Part shown: positions 1 to 6,632 of the stretch, piece by piece | How the letters are laid out: the number at the start of each line of letters is the position of its first letter | Position numbering within the stretch: the stretch's first letter is position 1 | Source: Thermoprotei archaeon | Lineage (GTDB): Archaea > Thermoproteota > Methanomethylicia > Nezhaarchaeales > WYZ-LMO8 | Direction: 5' to 3' | Assembly (NCBI GenBank): GCA_003649565.1 | Contig: QMSF01000020.1 | Span: 1-9,331 of the forward strand | Length of the DNA: 9,331 nucleotides | Translations under genes and position numbers: made by a program | Notes under the pieces: model-generated | The model's database searches: none | What the model was told of the DNA's origin: nothing | What the model saw: only the letters and a program-made list of their open reading frames with translations

Positions 1-1869
1 GATTTAGGGCTTGGATTTGAAGCTAAGGAAAATGCTAACTTACAACCCAATGCCGAAACAGCGCATAAGAAAAAAGCCGATAAACTCTCAAAAGAAGAGT
101 ACCTCTTGCTTCTCCATCCAAAAGTTGGAGATGCACATCTCAAAGGCGATATTCACATACATGACCTTGAATACTTCGGTGTAAGACCCTTCTGTCAAGA
201 CTGGGACTTAAGGTACTTCTTCTATTACGGCTTAATGCCTGACGGTACTGGCTTAAAGACCAGCGTTGCAGGACCAGCCATGCACCCCGAGGTTGCTATA
301 CTTCATAGCGTTAAGGTTCTAGCAGCAGCTCAGACGAATTTCGCTGGGGGGCAGGGCTTTTACAATTATAATGTCTTTATAGCACCATACTTAAGGGGGT
401 TAAGTTACAAGCAGATTAAGCAATTAGCTCAAATGATGTTTTATGAATTAACACAAGCTTATGTCGCAAGAGGGGGACAACTCGTATTTTCAAATATACA
501 ATTAACTCCTACTGTACCTGAGATATGGAAAGACAAGCCTATTGTCATGAGGGGCAAAGTTGGGCCTGAGACTTATGGAGACTTTGAGGAAGAGGCCGAA
601 CTATTCTTTAGAGCGATATACGAAGTAGCTCTTAAAGGCGATTATTGGGGCAAGCCCTTCAACTTCCCGAAGCTCGAAGGCTACCTGACGCCCGAAAGTT
701 TAAGTGATGAGTTTTATGAAGATTGGCTGCTGGTACATAAAGTCGTTGCCAAGTATGGAACTCCATACTTTGACAATGCTATTCCGCCATACAGAGGATA
801 CGGCAAAGGTGTTTCATGTTATCAATGCTGTGCCTACACATTTACAGAGACGCCTGAAAGCGATCCAGACTTCTATGATAAAATGTATTTTGTAGATGGA
901 AAGCACTTCAGCATGGGGGCTTGGCAAGTCGTTACAATAAACCTTCCAAGGCTTGCTTACCAAGCAAATGGTAATGACGACTTGTTATTGGAGAAGGCGT
1001 TCGAAATGATGGATCTTTGCATAGAGGTGTTCAAAGCTAAGAAAAAGTGGATGGATAACATGATTCAATACAATAAGCTTCCATTTGCAACTCAAAGACC
1101 CCTTGATCCTAAGACTGGCAGAAGAGGGCCGCCAGCAGTTGATTTTAATGAGCTCGTTTACACTATAGGCATTGTTGGCGGAAACGAGATGGTTCAATGG
1201 CATACTGGCTATCAGCTTCATGAACATGAAACAGCTGTTAGATTACTAGTAAAAGTCCTCATAGAGATGAAGAAGTACAAAGATGAGTTGGAGAGAAAGC
1301 ACGACATGAAACTAGCTCTTGCCAGAACACCTGCTGAAAGCTGTGCTCAAAGACTTGCTGTTAGCGATCTTGTGTCACCACACTTTAGAGACAAAGCTAT
1401 AAGGGTAGTTAAAGGAGATGTCGACACAGCCCTAAAGATGCTTAAAGAGGGCGTTCGTGATGTTCCTGTCTACTACACTAATGGCACTCACGTACATGTA
1501 GGGGCACCAATAACATTAGCTGAAAGATTAAACATAGAGCACAAGTTCTTCCCGCTCTTGAGCGGAGGAAACATATTCCACATATGGATGGGTGAAGCAT
1601 ACCCAGATCCTGAGGCTCTATTCAAGCTTACATGGAAAATCGCTAAAACAACACAAGTAGGCTATTTCGCTTACACCAAAGACCTAACAATATGCGAAGA
1701 CTGTGGCAGTGTTGATGGCGGACTTCTCGAAAGATGTCCTCGATGCAATTCAGCAAACGTTAGATATTGGAGTAGAGTAACTGGCTACTATCAAGAAGTT
1801 TCAGGATGGAATGAAGCCAAGAAGAAAGAGCTTAGAGAAAGGTATAGAGTGGGTATACCATCACTTTAA
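1..1869 (+). CDS. nrdD: Anaerobic (class III) ribonucleoside-triphosphate reductase, 5'-truncated by window edge
   Basis: Reduces ribonucleoside triphosphates to deoxyribonucleotides in the cytoplasm under anaerobic conditions, using a glycyl radical installed by the radical-SAM activase NrdG (not in this window). The frame is open from base 1, so a TTG at 106 is internal and the true start lies to the left; any ATP-cone domain would also be outside. Residues are numbered from base 1 (622 visible). Near the start is [14 protein letters not shown], then HIHDLEYF and the [11 protein letters not shown] segment with Cys65. A cysteine cluster SCYQCC (Cys273, 276, 277) lies in the barrel. A C-terminal zinc site is formed by Cys565, 568, 579 and 582. 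The glycyl radical motif RVTGYY follows, with Gly595, 28 residues before the end. No intein is visible in this part. The gene stops 10 nt before the end of a convergent thioredoxin gene. Family assignment is firm; the in vivo reductant is not visible. Confidence 0.97.
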   Translation, partial: DLGLGFEAKENANLQPNAETAHKKKADKLSKEEYLLLLHPKVGDAHLKGDIHIHDLEYFGVRPFCQDWDLRYFFYYGLMPDGTGLKTSVAGPAMHPEVAILHSVKVLAAAQTNFAGGQGFYNYNVFIAPYLRGLSYKQIKQLAQMMFYELTQAYVARGGQLVFSNIQLTPTVPEIWKDKPIVMRGKVGPETYGDFEEEAELFFRAIYEVALKGDYWGKPFNFPKLEGYLTPESLSDEFYEDWLLVHKVVAKYGTPYFDNAIPPYRGYGKGVSCYQCCAYTFTETPESDPDFYDKMYFVDGKHFSMGAWQVVTINLPRLAYQANGNDDLLLEKAFEMMDLCIEVFKAKKKWMDNMIQYNKLPFATQRPLDPKTGRRGPPAVDFNELVYTIGIVGGNEMVQWHTGYQLHEHETAVRLLVKVLIEMKKYKDELERKHDMKLALARTPAESCAQRLAVSDLVSPHFRDKAIRVVKGDVDTALKMLKEGVRDVPVYYTNGTHVHVGAPITLAERLNIEHKFFPLLSGGNIFHIWMGEAYPDPEALFKLTWKIAKTTQVGYFAYTKDLTICEDCGSVDGGLLERCPRCNSANVRYWSRVTGYYQEVSGWNEAKKKELRERYRVGIPSL

Positions 1870-1879
1870 TCATATCATT

Positions 1880-2293
1880 TCATTTTAAGTGGTTCTTTAT
1901 TAAGGCCTCTATCTGTTTTTCAGGCACTAGTCCTACAATGCGGTCAACTTCAACTCCTTTAACAAATAATATTAATGTTGGTATTGCCATTATTCCATAT
2001 TGCATGGCAATATCGGGGCATTCATCTACATTTACCTTGGCGAACACTATCTTATCAGAATACCTTTCGGCTAACCTATCAATAATTGGAGCTAGCATTC
2101 TACATGGAGCACACCATTCAGCCCAAAAGTCAACGAGGATTGGACGACTTTCATTTTTGAGAAGCTCTTTGAAAGATCCTGAATTTAAATGAAGAACGCC
2201 AGTTGGATTTCTTTTTTGTGAAGCTCTATTCATTAATTTCTTCATCTTTTTCATTTTTAAATGCTCAAGTTCAGAGTCGAACTCTTCAGTCAT
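1880..2293 (-). CDS. trx: Thioredoxin with N-terminal charged extension
   Basis: A 137-residue cytoplasmic dithiol-disulfide oxidoreductase. The active site is WCAPC (Trp60, Cys61, Cys64), with Ala where many thioredoxins have Gly, and the cis-proline is Pro105 in AIPT. The fold is complete through the final helix. A third cysteine, Cys92 in DECPD, is present. The first 30 or so residues precede the thioredoxin domain and are highly charged (acidic, then a Lys/Met-rich stretch), resembling the extension I recall from crenarchaeal thioredoxins; there is no signal peptide. The ATG start is supported by GAGAGGT at 2302-2308, 8 nt upstream. It is convergent with nrdD, so it is not co-transcribed with it, but it is a plausible electron donor for it. 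The partner reductase is not in the window. Confidence 0.95.
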   Translation of the reverse strand: MTEEFDSELEHLKMKKMKKLMNRASQKRNPTGVLHLNSGSFKELLKNESRPILVDFWAEWCAPCRMLAPIIDRLAERYSDKIVFAKVNVDECPDIAMQYGIMAIPTLILFVKGVEVDRIVGLVPEKQIEALIKNHLK

Positions 2294-2393
2294 TTATGTC
2301 AACCTCTCATTCTTGAGAGCTGGAGTTATTATTCAGCTTTTCGCAGAGTTTATTGTAAAAGAATATCTCATTTCAATAGGAGGCCAAAGAGTA
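2294..2393. promoter_or_regulatory. Divergent intergenic region between thioredoxin and ATP-grasp genes
   Basis: This 100-bp spacer must hold both start regions if the ligase starts at 2394. AT-rich TATA-like stretches occur around 2346-2358 on both strands (GTTTATTGT reading right, TTTACAATA reading left), but neither is a good match to TTTAWATA. The SD sequences at 2302-2308 (minus) and 2378-2383 (plus) are clear. The promoter placement is a weak inference. Confidence 0.25.
2378..2383 (+). promoter_or_regulatory. Ribosome binding site deciding the ATP-grasp start
   Basis: A perfect AGGAGG sits 10 nt before a TTG at 2394. The longer in-frame opening from the TTG at 2313 has no such signal and adds 27 residues that do not look like part of the family. 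The residues after 2394 (RIAVVHD) form the expected first beta strand. Confidence 0.7.
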
Positions 2394-3284
2394 TTGAGAA
2401 TAGCGGTTGTACATGATGCTAAAAAACCTGATCTACCATCAAAAGAGCTATTACAAGCCATTAGAGATAGAGGTCTAGAGCCAGTGTTTCTAAGGATATC
2501 AGGTTTATCGGCATCATTTAATGGTGAAATAGCACTATTCTATGGTAGACGAAGAATATCAAATCTTAGCGGAGCTATTATTAGATCTCTTGGTAGCGTC
2601 ACTAGTGTTGAACAATACGTTAGAAGATTAGCTCTTTTAAAGAATATGGAGCAAACAGGGGTTATTGTAATGAATCCTGTTGATGGATTGGCTCTTGCAC
2701 GAGATAAGTACGCTGCCTTAACAGCACTTTCAAGAGCTGGACTACAAGTACCTAAGACGCTAGTAACCGAGGATATCGGTCTTGCTTACGACTTCGTTAA
2801 GAATGTAGGGAAAGCCGTTATAAAGCCTTTAATAGGCTCTCGAGGTTATGGTTCGGTGCTTGTCGATAATCCTGAAGTAGCCTTTAGAATATTTAAGACA
2901 TTAGCCAGTTTTAACCAAGTGATCTATGTCCAAGAATATGTCGATAAGAAAGCTCATGACATACGAGTTTTTGTCGTTGATAATAAAGTCTTAGCTTCCA
3001 TACAACGTTTTTCTACAAAGCCTGACGAATGGCGAACTAATATAGCTCAAGGTGGAAAGGCTAAAGCATACAATCCGCCTGAGGAGGTTAAGGAAATGGC
3101 CATCAAGGCCTGTGAAGTTTTGGGTTTATGGTATGCCGGAGTCGATATAGCTGAAGACCGTGAAAAAGGTTATGTTATATTTGAAGTTAATGCAGCTCCA
3201 GATTGGCAAGGTCTTGTAGAGGCCACTGGTGTACGACCAGCCAAAGCAATAGTCGATCTTATGGTTAAGAAAAGCAGAAGTTAA
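2394..3284 (+). CDS. RimK-type ATP-grasp ligase, probable alpha-L-glutamate ligase
   Basis: A 296-residue protein using the TTG at 2394. The N-terminal pre-ATP-grasp domain is followed by DKYAAL (residues 104-109), the flexible ATP-binding loop KPLIGSRGYGS (144-154), the hinge strand VQEYV (179-183), DIRVFVV (189-195), RTN (214-216) and the metal-binding EVN (264-266) leading into APDWQGL. These are the RimK-family ATP-grasp motifs: the enzyme activates a carboxylate as an acyl phosphate and joins it to an amine, typically adding glutamate to a cofactor or protein. Archaeal members include MptN (tetrahydromethanopterin) and CofF (coenzyme F420). The GSRGYG loop does not match the GSWGR loop I associate with LysX, so a LysW-dependent lysine/arginine role is less likely. 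No cofactor gene lies beside it, so the acceptor is unknown. Its TAA overlaps the stop codon of convergent tsr3. Confidence 0.85.
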   Translation: MRIAVVHDAKKPDLPSKELLQAIRDRGLEPVFLRISGLSASFNGEIALFYGRRRISNLSGAIIRSLGSVTSVEQYVRRLALLKNMEQTGVIVMNPVDGLALARDKYAALTALSRAGLQVPKTLVTEDIGLAYDFVKNVGKAVIKPLIGSRGYGSVLVDNPEVAFRIFKTLASFNQVIYVQEYVDKKAHDIRVFVVDNKVLASIQRFSTKPDEWRTNIAQGGKAKAYNPPEEVKEMAIKACEVLGLWYAGVDIAEDREKGYVIFEVNAAPDWQGLVEATGVRPAKAIVDLMVKKSRS

Positions 3285-3757
3285 TGAGAAACTTCTAAGA
3301 CGTTCTTATTAATCTCGAAAAAGTGAGGGCCCCATTTAAATATAGACATTATCTTTTGAGCTTGAGAAGTAAAGCCTAGTATGTAAAGCGAGGCTGCTAA
3401 AGCTTCAGCTGTAGAGAGAATATGAGGATTCCCAAAGTTTATTGGGTTCACAGCAATTAGCTTAGGCAATCTCCGATGTATGCCTCTCAATCTCACCTTG
3501 CTAAAGAAATCTTGAGCAGTCTTCCATGAACAGTCTATTGCTATTATGCCGCGTGCAATAGCAATTTCTCTGTCTTTAGCGGATAGCACCTCCACAGCCA
3601 TAGGATTCAGGATTATACATTTACGAGGCAACTCTTTCACTTTATAAATGGGCTTTACAAGGCCAAATTTAACCAATTTACTAGCTGTGCATCTACGTGG
3701 ATCGCATTCTCCGGCCATGTAGACATAGAGGTTGATCTCATCTTGAGGTTCTTGCAT
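3281..3757 (-). CDS. tsr3: Tsr3-type rRNA aminocarboxypropyltransferase (DUF367)
   Basis: A 158-residue relative of Tsr3, which transfers the 3-amino-3-carboxypropyl group of S-adenosylmethionine to a modified uridine in helix 31 of small-subunit rRNA during ribosome maturation. Family motifs run the full length: CDPRRCTASKLVKFG (18-32), DCSW (75-78), LPKLIAVNPINFG (97-109), LSTAEALAA (114-122) and FKWG (140-143). I chose the ATG at 3757 because GGAAGGTGAT at 3764-3773, an excellent SD match, lies 6 nt before it. The alternative TTG at 3775 would add six residues and sits upstream of that SD. In archaea the target is the 16S equivalent of eukaryotic 18S m1acp3-pseudouridine, which is family knowledge and not visible here. 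It is divergent from pgk, across a 70-bp spacer, and convergent with the ATP-grasp gene. Confidence 0.93.
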   Translation of the reverse strand: MQEPQDEINLYVYMAGECDPRRCTASKLVKFGLVKPIYKVKELPRKCIILNPMAVEVLSAKDREIAIARGIIAIDCSWKTAQDFFSKVRLRGIHRRLPKLIAVNPINFGNPHILSTAEALAASLYILGFTSQAQKIMSIFKWGPHFFEINKNVLEVSH

Positions 3758-3763
3758 CAATAT

Positions 3764-3773
3764 ATCACCTTCC
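3764..3773 (-). promoter_or_regulatory. Strong ribosome binding site for tsr3
   Basis: On the minus strand this reads GGAAGGTGAT, near-complete complementarity to the archaeal 16S rRNA tail, with 6 nt to the ATG at 3757. It argues against the TTG at 3775. Confidence 0.75.
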
Positions 3774-3783
3774 AATTAAAGAC

Positions 3784-3791
3784 ATATAAAG
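3784..3791. promoter_or_regulatory. TATA-like element in the tsr3/pgk divergent spacer
   Basis: ATATAAAG on the plus strand, CTTTATAT on the minus strand. It is the only good TATA-like element between the two start codons. Read leftwards it fits the archaeal TATA consensus better, but it would put the tsr3 transcript start only a few bases before its ATG. Read rightwards it would place transcription of pgk near 3810-3815, just ahead of or within the SD at 3815-3821. It may serve one or both directions. Confidence 0.45.
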
Positions 3792-3827
3792 CGTACCTCA
3801 ATCGCTATTTCTATGAGGGGGAAATCC

Positions 3828-5066
3828 ATGTCAACAGTATTCAAATTTCTGACCTTGGATGACGTTGACCTCAAGGATAAAAGAGTGCTAGTGAGGGTCG
3901 ATATAAACTCCCCTATAGGGCCTAATGGTGAGATACTCGATGAAAATAGAATAAAAGAAGCTAGCATAACGCTGAGAGAGCTACAAGATAGCAAGGTAGT
4001 AGTAATGTCGCATCAAGGGAGGCCAGGTAAAAGCGACTTTGTATCATTAGAAAAGCATGCTCCTATCCTTGAAAAGCATGTTGGAAGACCTGTAAAGTTC
4101 ATAGATGATTTAATGGGGCCTGCAGCTAGAAATGAGATATCTAGATTAAAAAATGGGGATATTCTCCTTCTCGAAAATACTAGAATGTACTCTGAAGAAA
4201 CCATAGAGGCTCCTATTGAAGAGTGTGCAAAGACGTTTCTCGTGAAAAAGCTAAGTCCTTTATTCGATGTATTCGTTAACGATGCATTTCCAGCGGCTCA
4301 TAGATCTCAACCATCACTCGTTGGATTTGCCTACGTCCTACCATCATTAGCCGGCAGATTAGTGGAAAAAGAGCTGAAAGCTCTTAATGAGCTTATACCA
4401 AAGCTCAAGAGGCCTATAATCTACATACTTGGAGGAGCAAAGGTAGGAGATAGATTAGAAGTCATCGAAACACTGGCGAAAACAGGGCTTGTCGATAAAA
4501 TTGTTGTTGGAGGACTTTTAGCACCAGTCTTTCTTGAAGCTAAAGGTGTTAAGCTGTCAAACAATAACGTAAAGAAGGGCAAGGAATTCGGAGGATACGT
4601 TGAAAGAGCTAGAAAACTATTACAATGGAGAGAGGACATCTTCTTATTACCAGTCGATGTAGCTATTGATAAGGACGGAGAGAGAGTGGAGTGCTCAGTA
4701 AACAGTATTCCTCAGGATTACAGAATTAAAGACGTAGGATTGGAGACGGCTGAAATCATTGCCAGCGAAGTGTTAAGAGCTGGAAGCATTATAGCTAATG
4801 GTCCCTTGGGAGTCTTTGAAGAAGAGGCATTTGCGAGGTCAACCATGGAGGTTTTAAAAGCTGTTGCTAAAAGTAATGCTATTACTATCATTAGTGGCGG
4901 CCACCTGACAACAGCTCTTCGTAAACTTGGCGTGGAAGATAAAGTCACTTATACGAGCACAGCAGGCGGAGCTTTACTTCACCTGCTCGCTGGCAAGAGG
5001 CTGCCGATAGTTGAGGCTTTAGAAATAGGGAAGATAAATGCAGAAAAGCTAAAATTGACTAAGTAG
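3828..5066 (+). CDS. pgk: Phosphoglycerate kinase
   Basis: A 412-residue cytoplasmic enzyme that interconverts 1,3-bisphosphoglycerate plus ADP and 3-phosphoglycerate plus ATP. The N-domain carries RVDINSP (23-29), SHQGRPG (61-67, archaeal form), LLENTRMYSEE (114-124) and NDAFPAAHRSQPS (151-163). The C-domain carries GGAKVGDR (202-209), NGPLGVFE (324-331), SGGHLTTAL (356-364) and STAGGALLHLLAG (377-389). It is full length for the archaeal family. I chose the ATG at 3828 because GAGGGGG at 3815-3821 lies 6 nt before it; an in-frame ATG at 3813 would add MRGKS and could only be used from a leaderless transcript. It is followed after 25 nt by gap, so the two are very likely one operon acting on consecutive steps of lower glycolysis/gluconeogenesis. 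Nothing in the sequence tells which direction dominates. Confidence 0.97.
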   Translation: MSTVFKFLTLDDVDLKDKRVLVRVDINSPIGPNGEILDENRIKEASITLRELQDSKVVVMSHQGRPGKSDFVSLEKHAPILEKHVGRPVKFIDDLMGPAARNEISRLKNGDILLLENTRMYSEETIEAPIEECAKTFLVKKLSPLFDVFVNDAFPAAHRSQPSLVGFAYVLPSLAGRLVEKELKALNELIPKLKRPIIYILGGAKVGDRLEVIETLAKTGLVDKIVVGGLLAPVFLEAKGVKLSNNNVKKGKEFGGYVERARKLLQWREDIFLLPVDVAIDKDGERVECSVNSIPQDYRIKDVGLETAEIIASEVLRAGSIIANGPLGVFEEEAFARSTMEVLKAVAKSNAITIISGGHLTTALRKLGVEDKVTYTSTAGGALLHLLAGKRLPIVEALEIGKINAEKLKLTK

Positions 5067-5091
5067 CTGAAAGACGTGAGGGGGATGAGGA

Positions 5092-6129
5092 GTGGCAAAG
5101 TCTAAGGTGAGAGTTCTCGTCAATGGTTATGGTGTAATAGGTAAGAGAGTAGCTGATGCTGTTGCTAAACAAGATGACATGGAGTTAGTAGGCGTTTCAG
5201 ATGTTGTTGCCGATTGGAGAGTAAAAATGGCTGTAAAGAAGGGATATAAGGTCTATTGCTCGTCACCTGATAGACTTGAGCATATGAAGAAAGGAGGCAT
5301 AGAGGTTGAGGGATTGCTAACTGACGTCATTAAGGACGTTGACGTGGTTGTTGATTGCACGCCAGCTAAAATAGGCGCTAAAAACAAGGAAATTTACGTT
5401 AAGTATGGTGTTAAAGCGCTATTTGAAGGCGGTGAAGCCCACGAAACAGCCGGAGTATCATTCGTAGCAACATGTAACTATGATGAGAGCCTAGGAAAAC
5501 AGTTTACGAGAGTTGTTAGCTGTAACACCACAGCTTTGTGTAGAGTGCTTAATGCGATAAATAAGGCATATGGCATAGCAAAGGCGAGAGCAGTCATAGT
5601 GAGAAGAGCTTGTGATGTATGGGAGTCTCATAAATCCGGTGTAATAAATACTATAGTCCCAGAATTGCACGTGCCTTCACATCACGGTCCTGATGTAAAA
5701 ACAGTACTTCACGACATAGACATAGTGACCGTTGCTGCTAAGGGATCCCACAACTTATATCACATGCACTTCTGCATTATCGAGGCGAAAACTACGCCGA
5801 CAAGAGAAGGAGTAGTTAAAGCTCTCGAAGAAGAACCTAGGGTAGTTCTCGTAAGCGGTCGTGATGGCGTAGAAGCATTAAACTCCATAGTGGAATTGGC
5901 CAGAGATCTTGGGAGACCTCGAGGGGATCTCTACGAGATACCTGTATGGGAGGATAGCATTGCCGTAAATGGCAATGAGATATATCTCATGTGGGCAACA
6001 CCTAATGAGTCAAACGTTATACCAGACAATATCGACGCTATCAGAGCTTTAACAGAACTAGAAAAAGATTGGAGGGCTTCAGTAAGCAAGACGGACAAAA
6101 ACCTAGGAGTATTGAGTAAGCTCTATTGA
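5092..6129 (+). CDS. gap: Archaeal-type (class II) phosphorylating glyceraldehyde-3-phosphate dehydrogenase
   Basis: A 345-residue cytoplasmic enzyme that reversibly oxidises glyceraldehyde-3-phosphate to 1,3-bisphosphoglycerate, the substrate of the upstream Pgk. The Rossmann motif NGYGVIGKR is at 11-19. The nucleophile is Cys144 in [22 protein letters not shown] is at 193-205, and the probable catalytic His is His224, 80 residues after the Cys as in Sulfolobus. The C-terminal part has ELARDLGR (268-275), VWEDSI (285-290) and NIDAIRAL (313-320). It starts with GTG at 5092, preceded by GAGGGGG at 5078-5084; the ATG at 5085 is out of frame and soon stops. Differences from the family as I remember it: GSHNLYHMH where many archaeal enzymes have PTTLMHxH, ATPNES in place of AVHQES, and Asp37 at the end of the second strand where NADP-using relatives often have Lys or Thr. 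The Asp suggests NAD use, by inference. It overlaps the end of leuD by 7 nt. Confidence 0.94.
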   Translation: MAKSKVRVLVNGYGVIGKRVADAVAKQDDMELVGVSDVVADWRVKMAVKKGYKVYCSSPDRLEHMKKGGIEVEGLLTDVIKDVDVVVDCTPAKIGAKNKEIYVKYGVKALFEGGEAHETAGVSFVATCNYDESLGKQFTRVVSCNTTALCRVLNAINKAYGIAKARAVIVRRACDVWESHKSGVINTIVPELHVPSHHGPDVKTVLHDIDIVTVAAKGSHNLYHMHFCIIEAKTTPTREGVVKALEEEPRVVLVSGRDGVEALNSIVELARDLGRPRGDLYEIPVWEDSIAVNGNEIYLMWATPNESNVIPDNIDAIRALTELEKDWRASVSKTDKNLGVLSKLY

Positions 6130-6632
6130 CCTTCTATTCTCCTCCGTTTCTTTAAATAATTGACTAATCCTCCTTCTTTTAGGATTTCCATGATCATATC
6201 GGGTAATGGTGCTGCTTTGAAAGCCATATTTTTAGTTAAATTTTTGACCGTTCCTTGGAGCAAGTCTATCTCTAGTAGGTCCCCTTCATCTGTTTTCTCT
6301 GAAATACCCTTGACTTCAAGAACTGGTAGTCCTATGTTTATTGCATTTCTGAAGAAGATTCTTGCAAAGCTTTCAGCTACAATGGCTGCTATGCCAGCTG
6401 CCTTGATTGCTAATGGTGCCTGTTCTCTGCTTGATCCACAGCCAAAGTTTTTGCCTGCTACTATTATGTCTCCAGGCTTGACCTTCCTAGCAAAGTCTGG
6501 ATCTATACCCTCCATGACGTGTTGGGCTAGCTCTTTTGGATCTAGCGTTCTTGCCTTATATTTGAAGGGTATTATGACGTCGGTATCTATGTTATCTCCA
6601 AACTTCCAAACTCTACCCTTAATGATGCTCAT
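6123..6632 (-). CDS. leuD: Aconitase-family dehydratase small subunit (3-isopropylmalate dehydratase or related)
   Basis: A 169-residue swivelling subunit that pairs with the large subunit encoded just upstream. Motifs are [12 protein letters not shown] (11-22) at the start and [12 protein letters not shown] (62-73), the substrate-contacting loop, then [20 protein letters not shown] (84-103). The loop after the first motif reads YKART (25-29); this position helps separate isopropylmalate from homoaconitate enzymes in methanogens, where I recall YLV- and YLR-type loops. YKART matches neither cleanly, so the substrate could be isopropylmalate, citramalate/methylmalate or homocitrate. The ATG overlaps the leuC stop as ATGA (6629-6632), with GAGGGAT 5 nt upstream at 6638-6644, implying translational coupling. 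The C-terminus is basic (KKRRR). The gene end overlaps convergent gap by 7 nt. Confidence 0.92.
   Translation of the reverse strand: MSIIKGRVWKFGDNIDTDVIIPFKYKARTLDPKELAQHVMEGIDPDFARKVKPGDIIVAGKNFGCGSSREQAPLAIKAAGIAAIVAESFARIFFRNAINIGLPVLEVKGISEKTDEGDLLEIDLLQGTVKNLTKNMAFKAAPLPDMIMEILKEGGLVNYLKKRRRIEGQ

Noticed and set aside
106..1869. TTG at 106 as the start of nrdD
   Set aside because: The frame is open to base 1 and the upstream residues ([14 protein letters not shown]) belong to the family, so the gene is truncated by the window.
2394..3284. LysX-like lysine/arginine biosynthesis ligase working with the LeuC/LeuD pair
   Set aside because: The ATP-binding loop is GSRGYG, not the GSWGR form I associate with LysX; no LysW is nearby, and the two loci are far apart in separate transcription units.
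3776..3994. A 72-codon minus-strand frame upstream of tsr3
   Set aside because: It runs antisense to the conserved start of pgk and over the promoter spacer; no motif.
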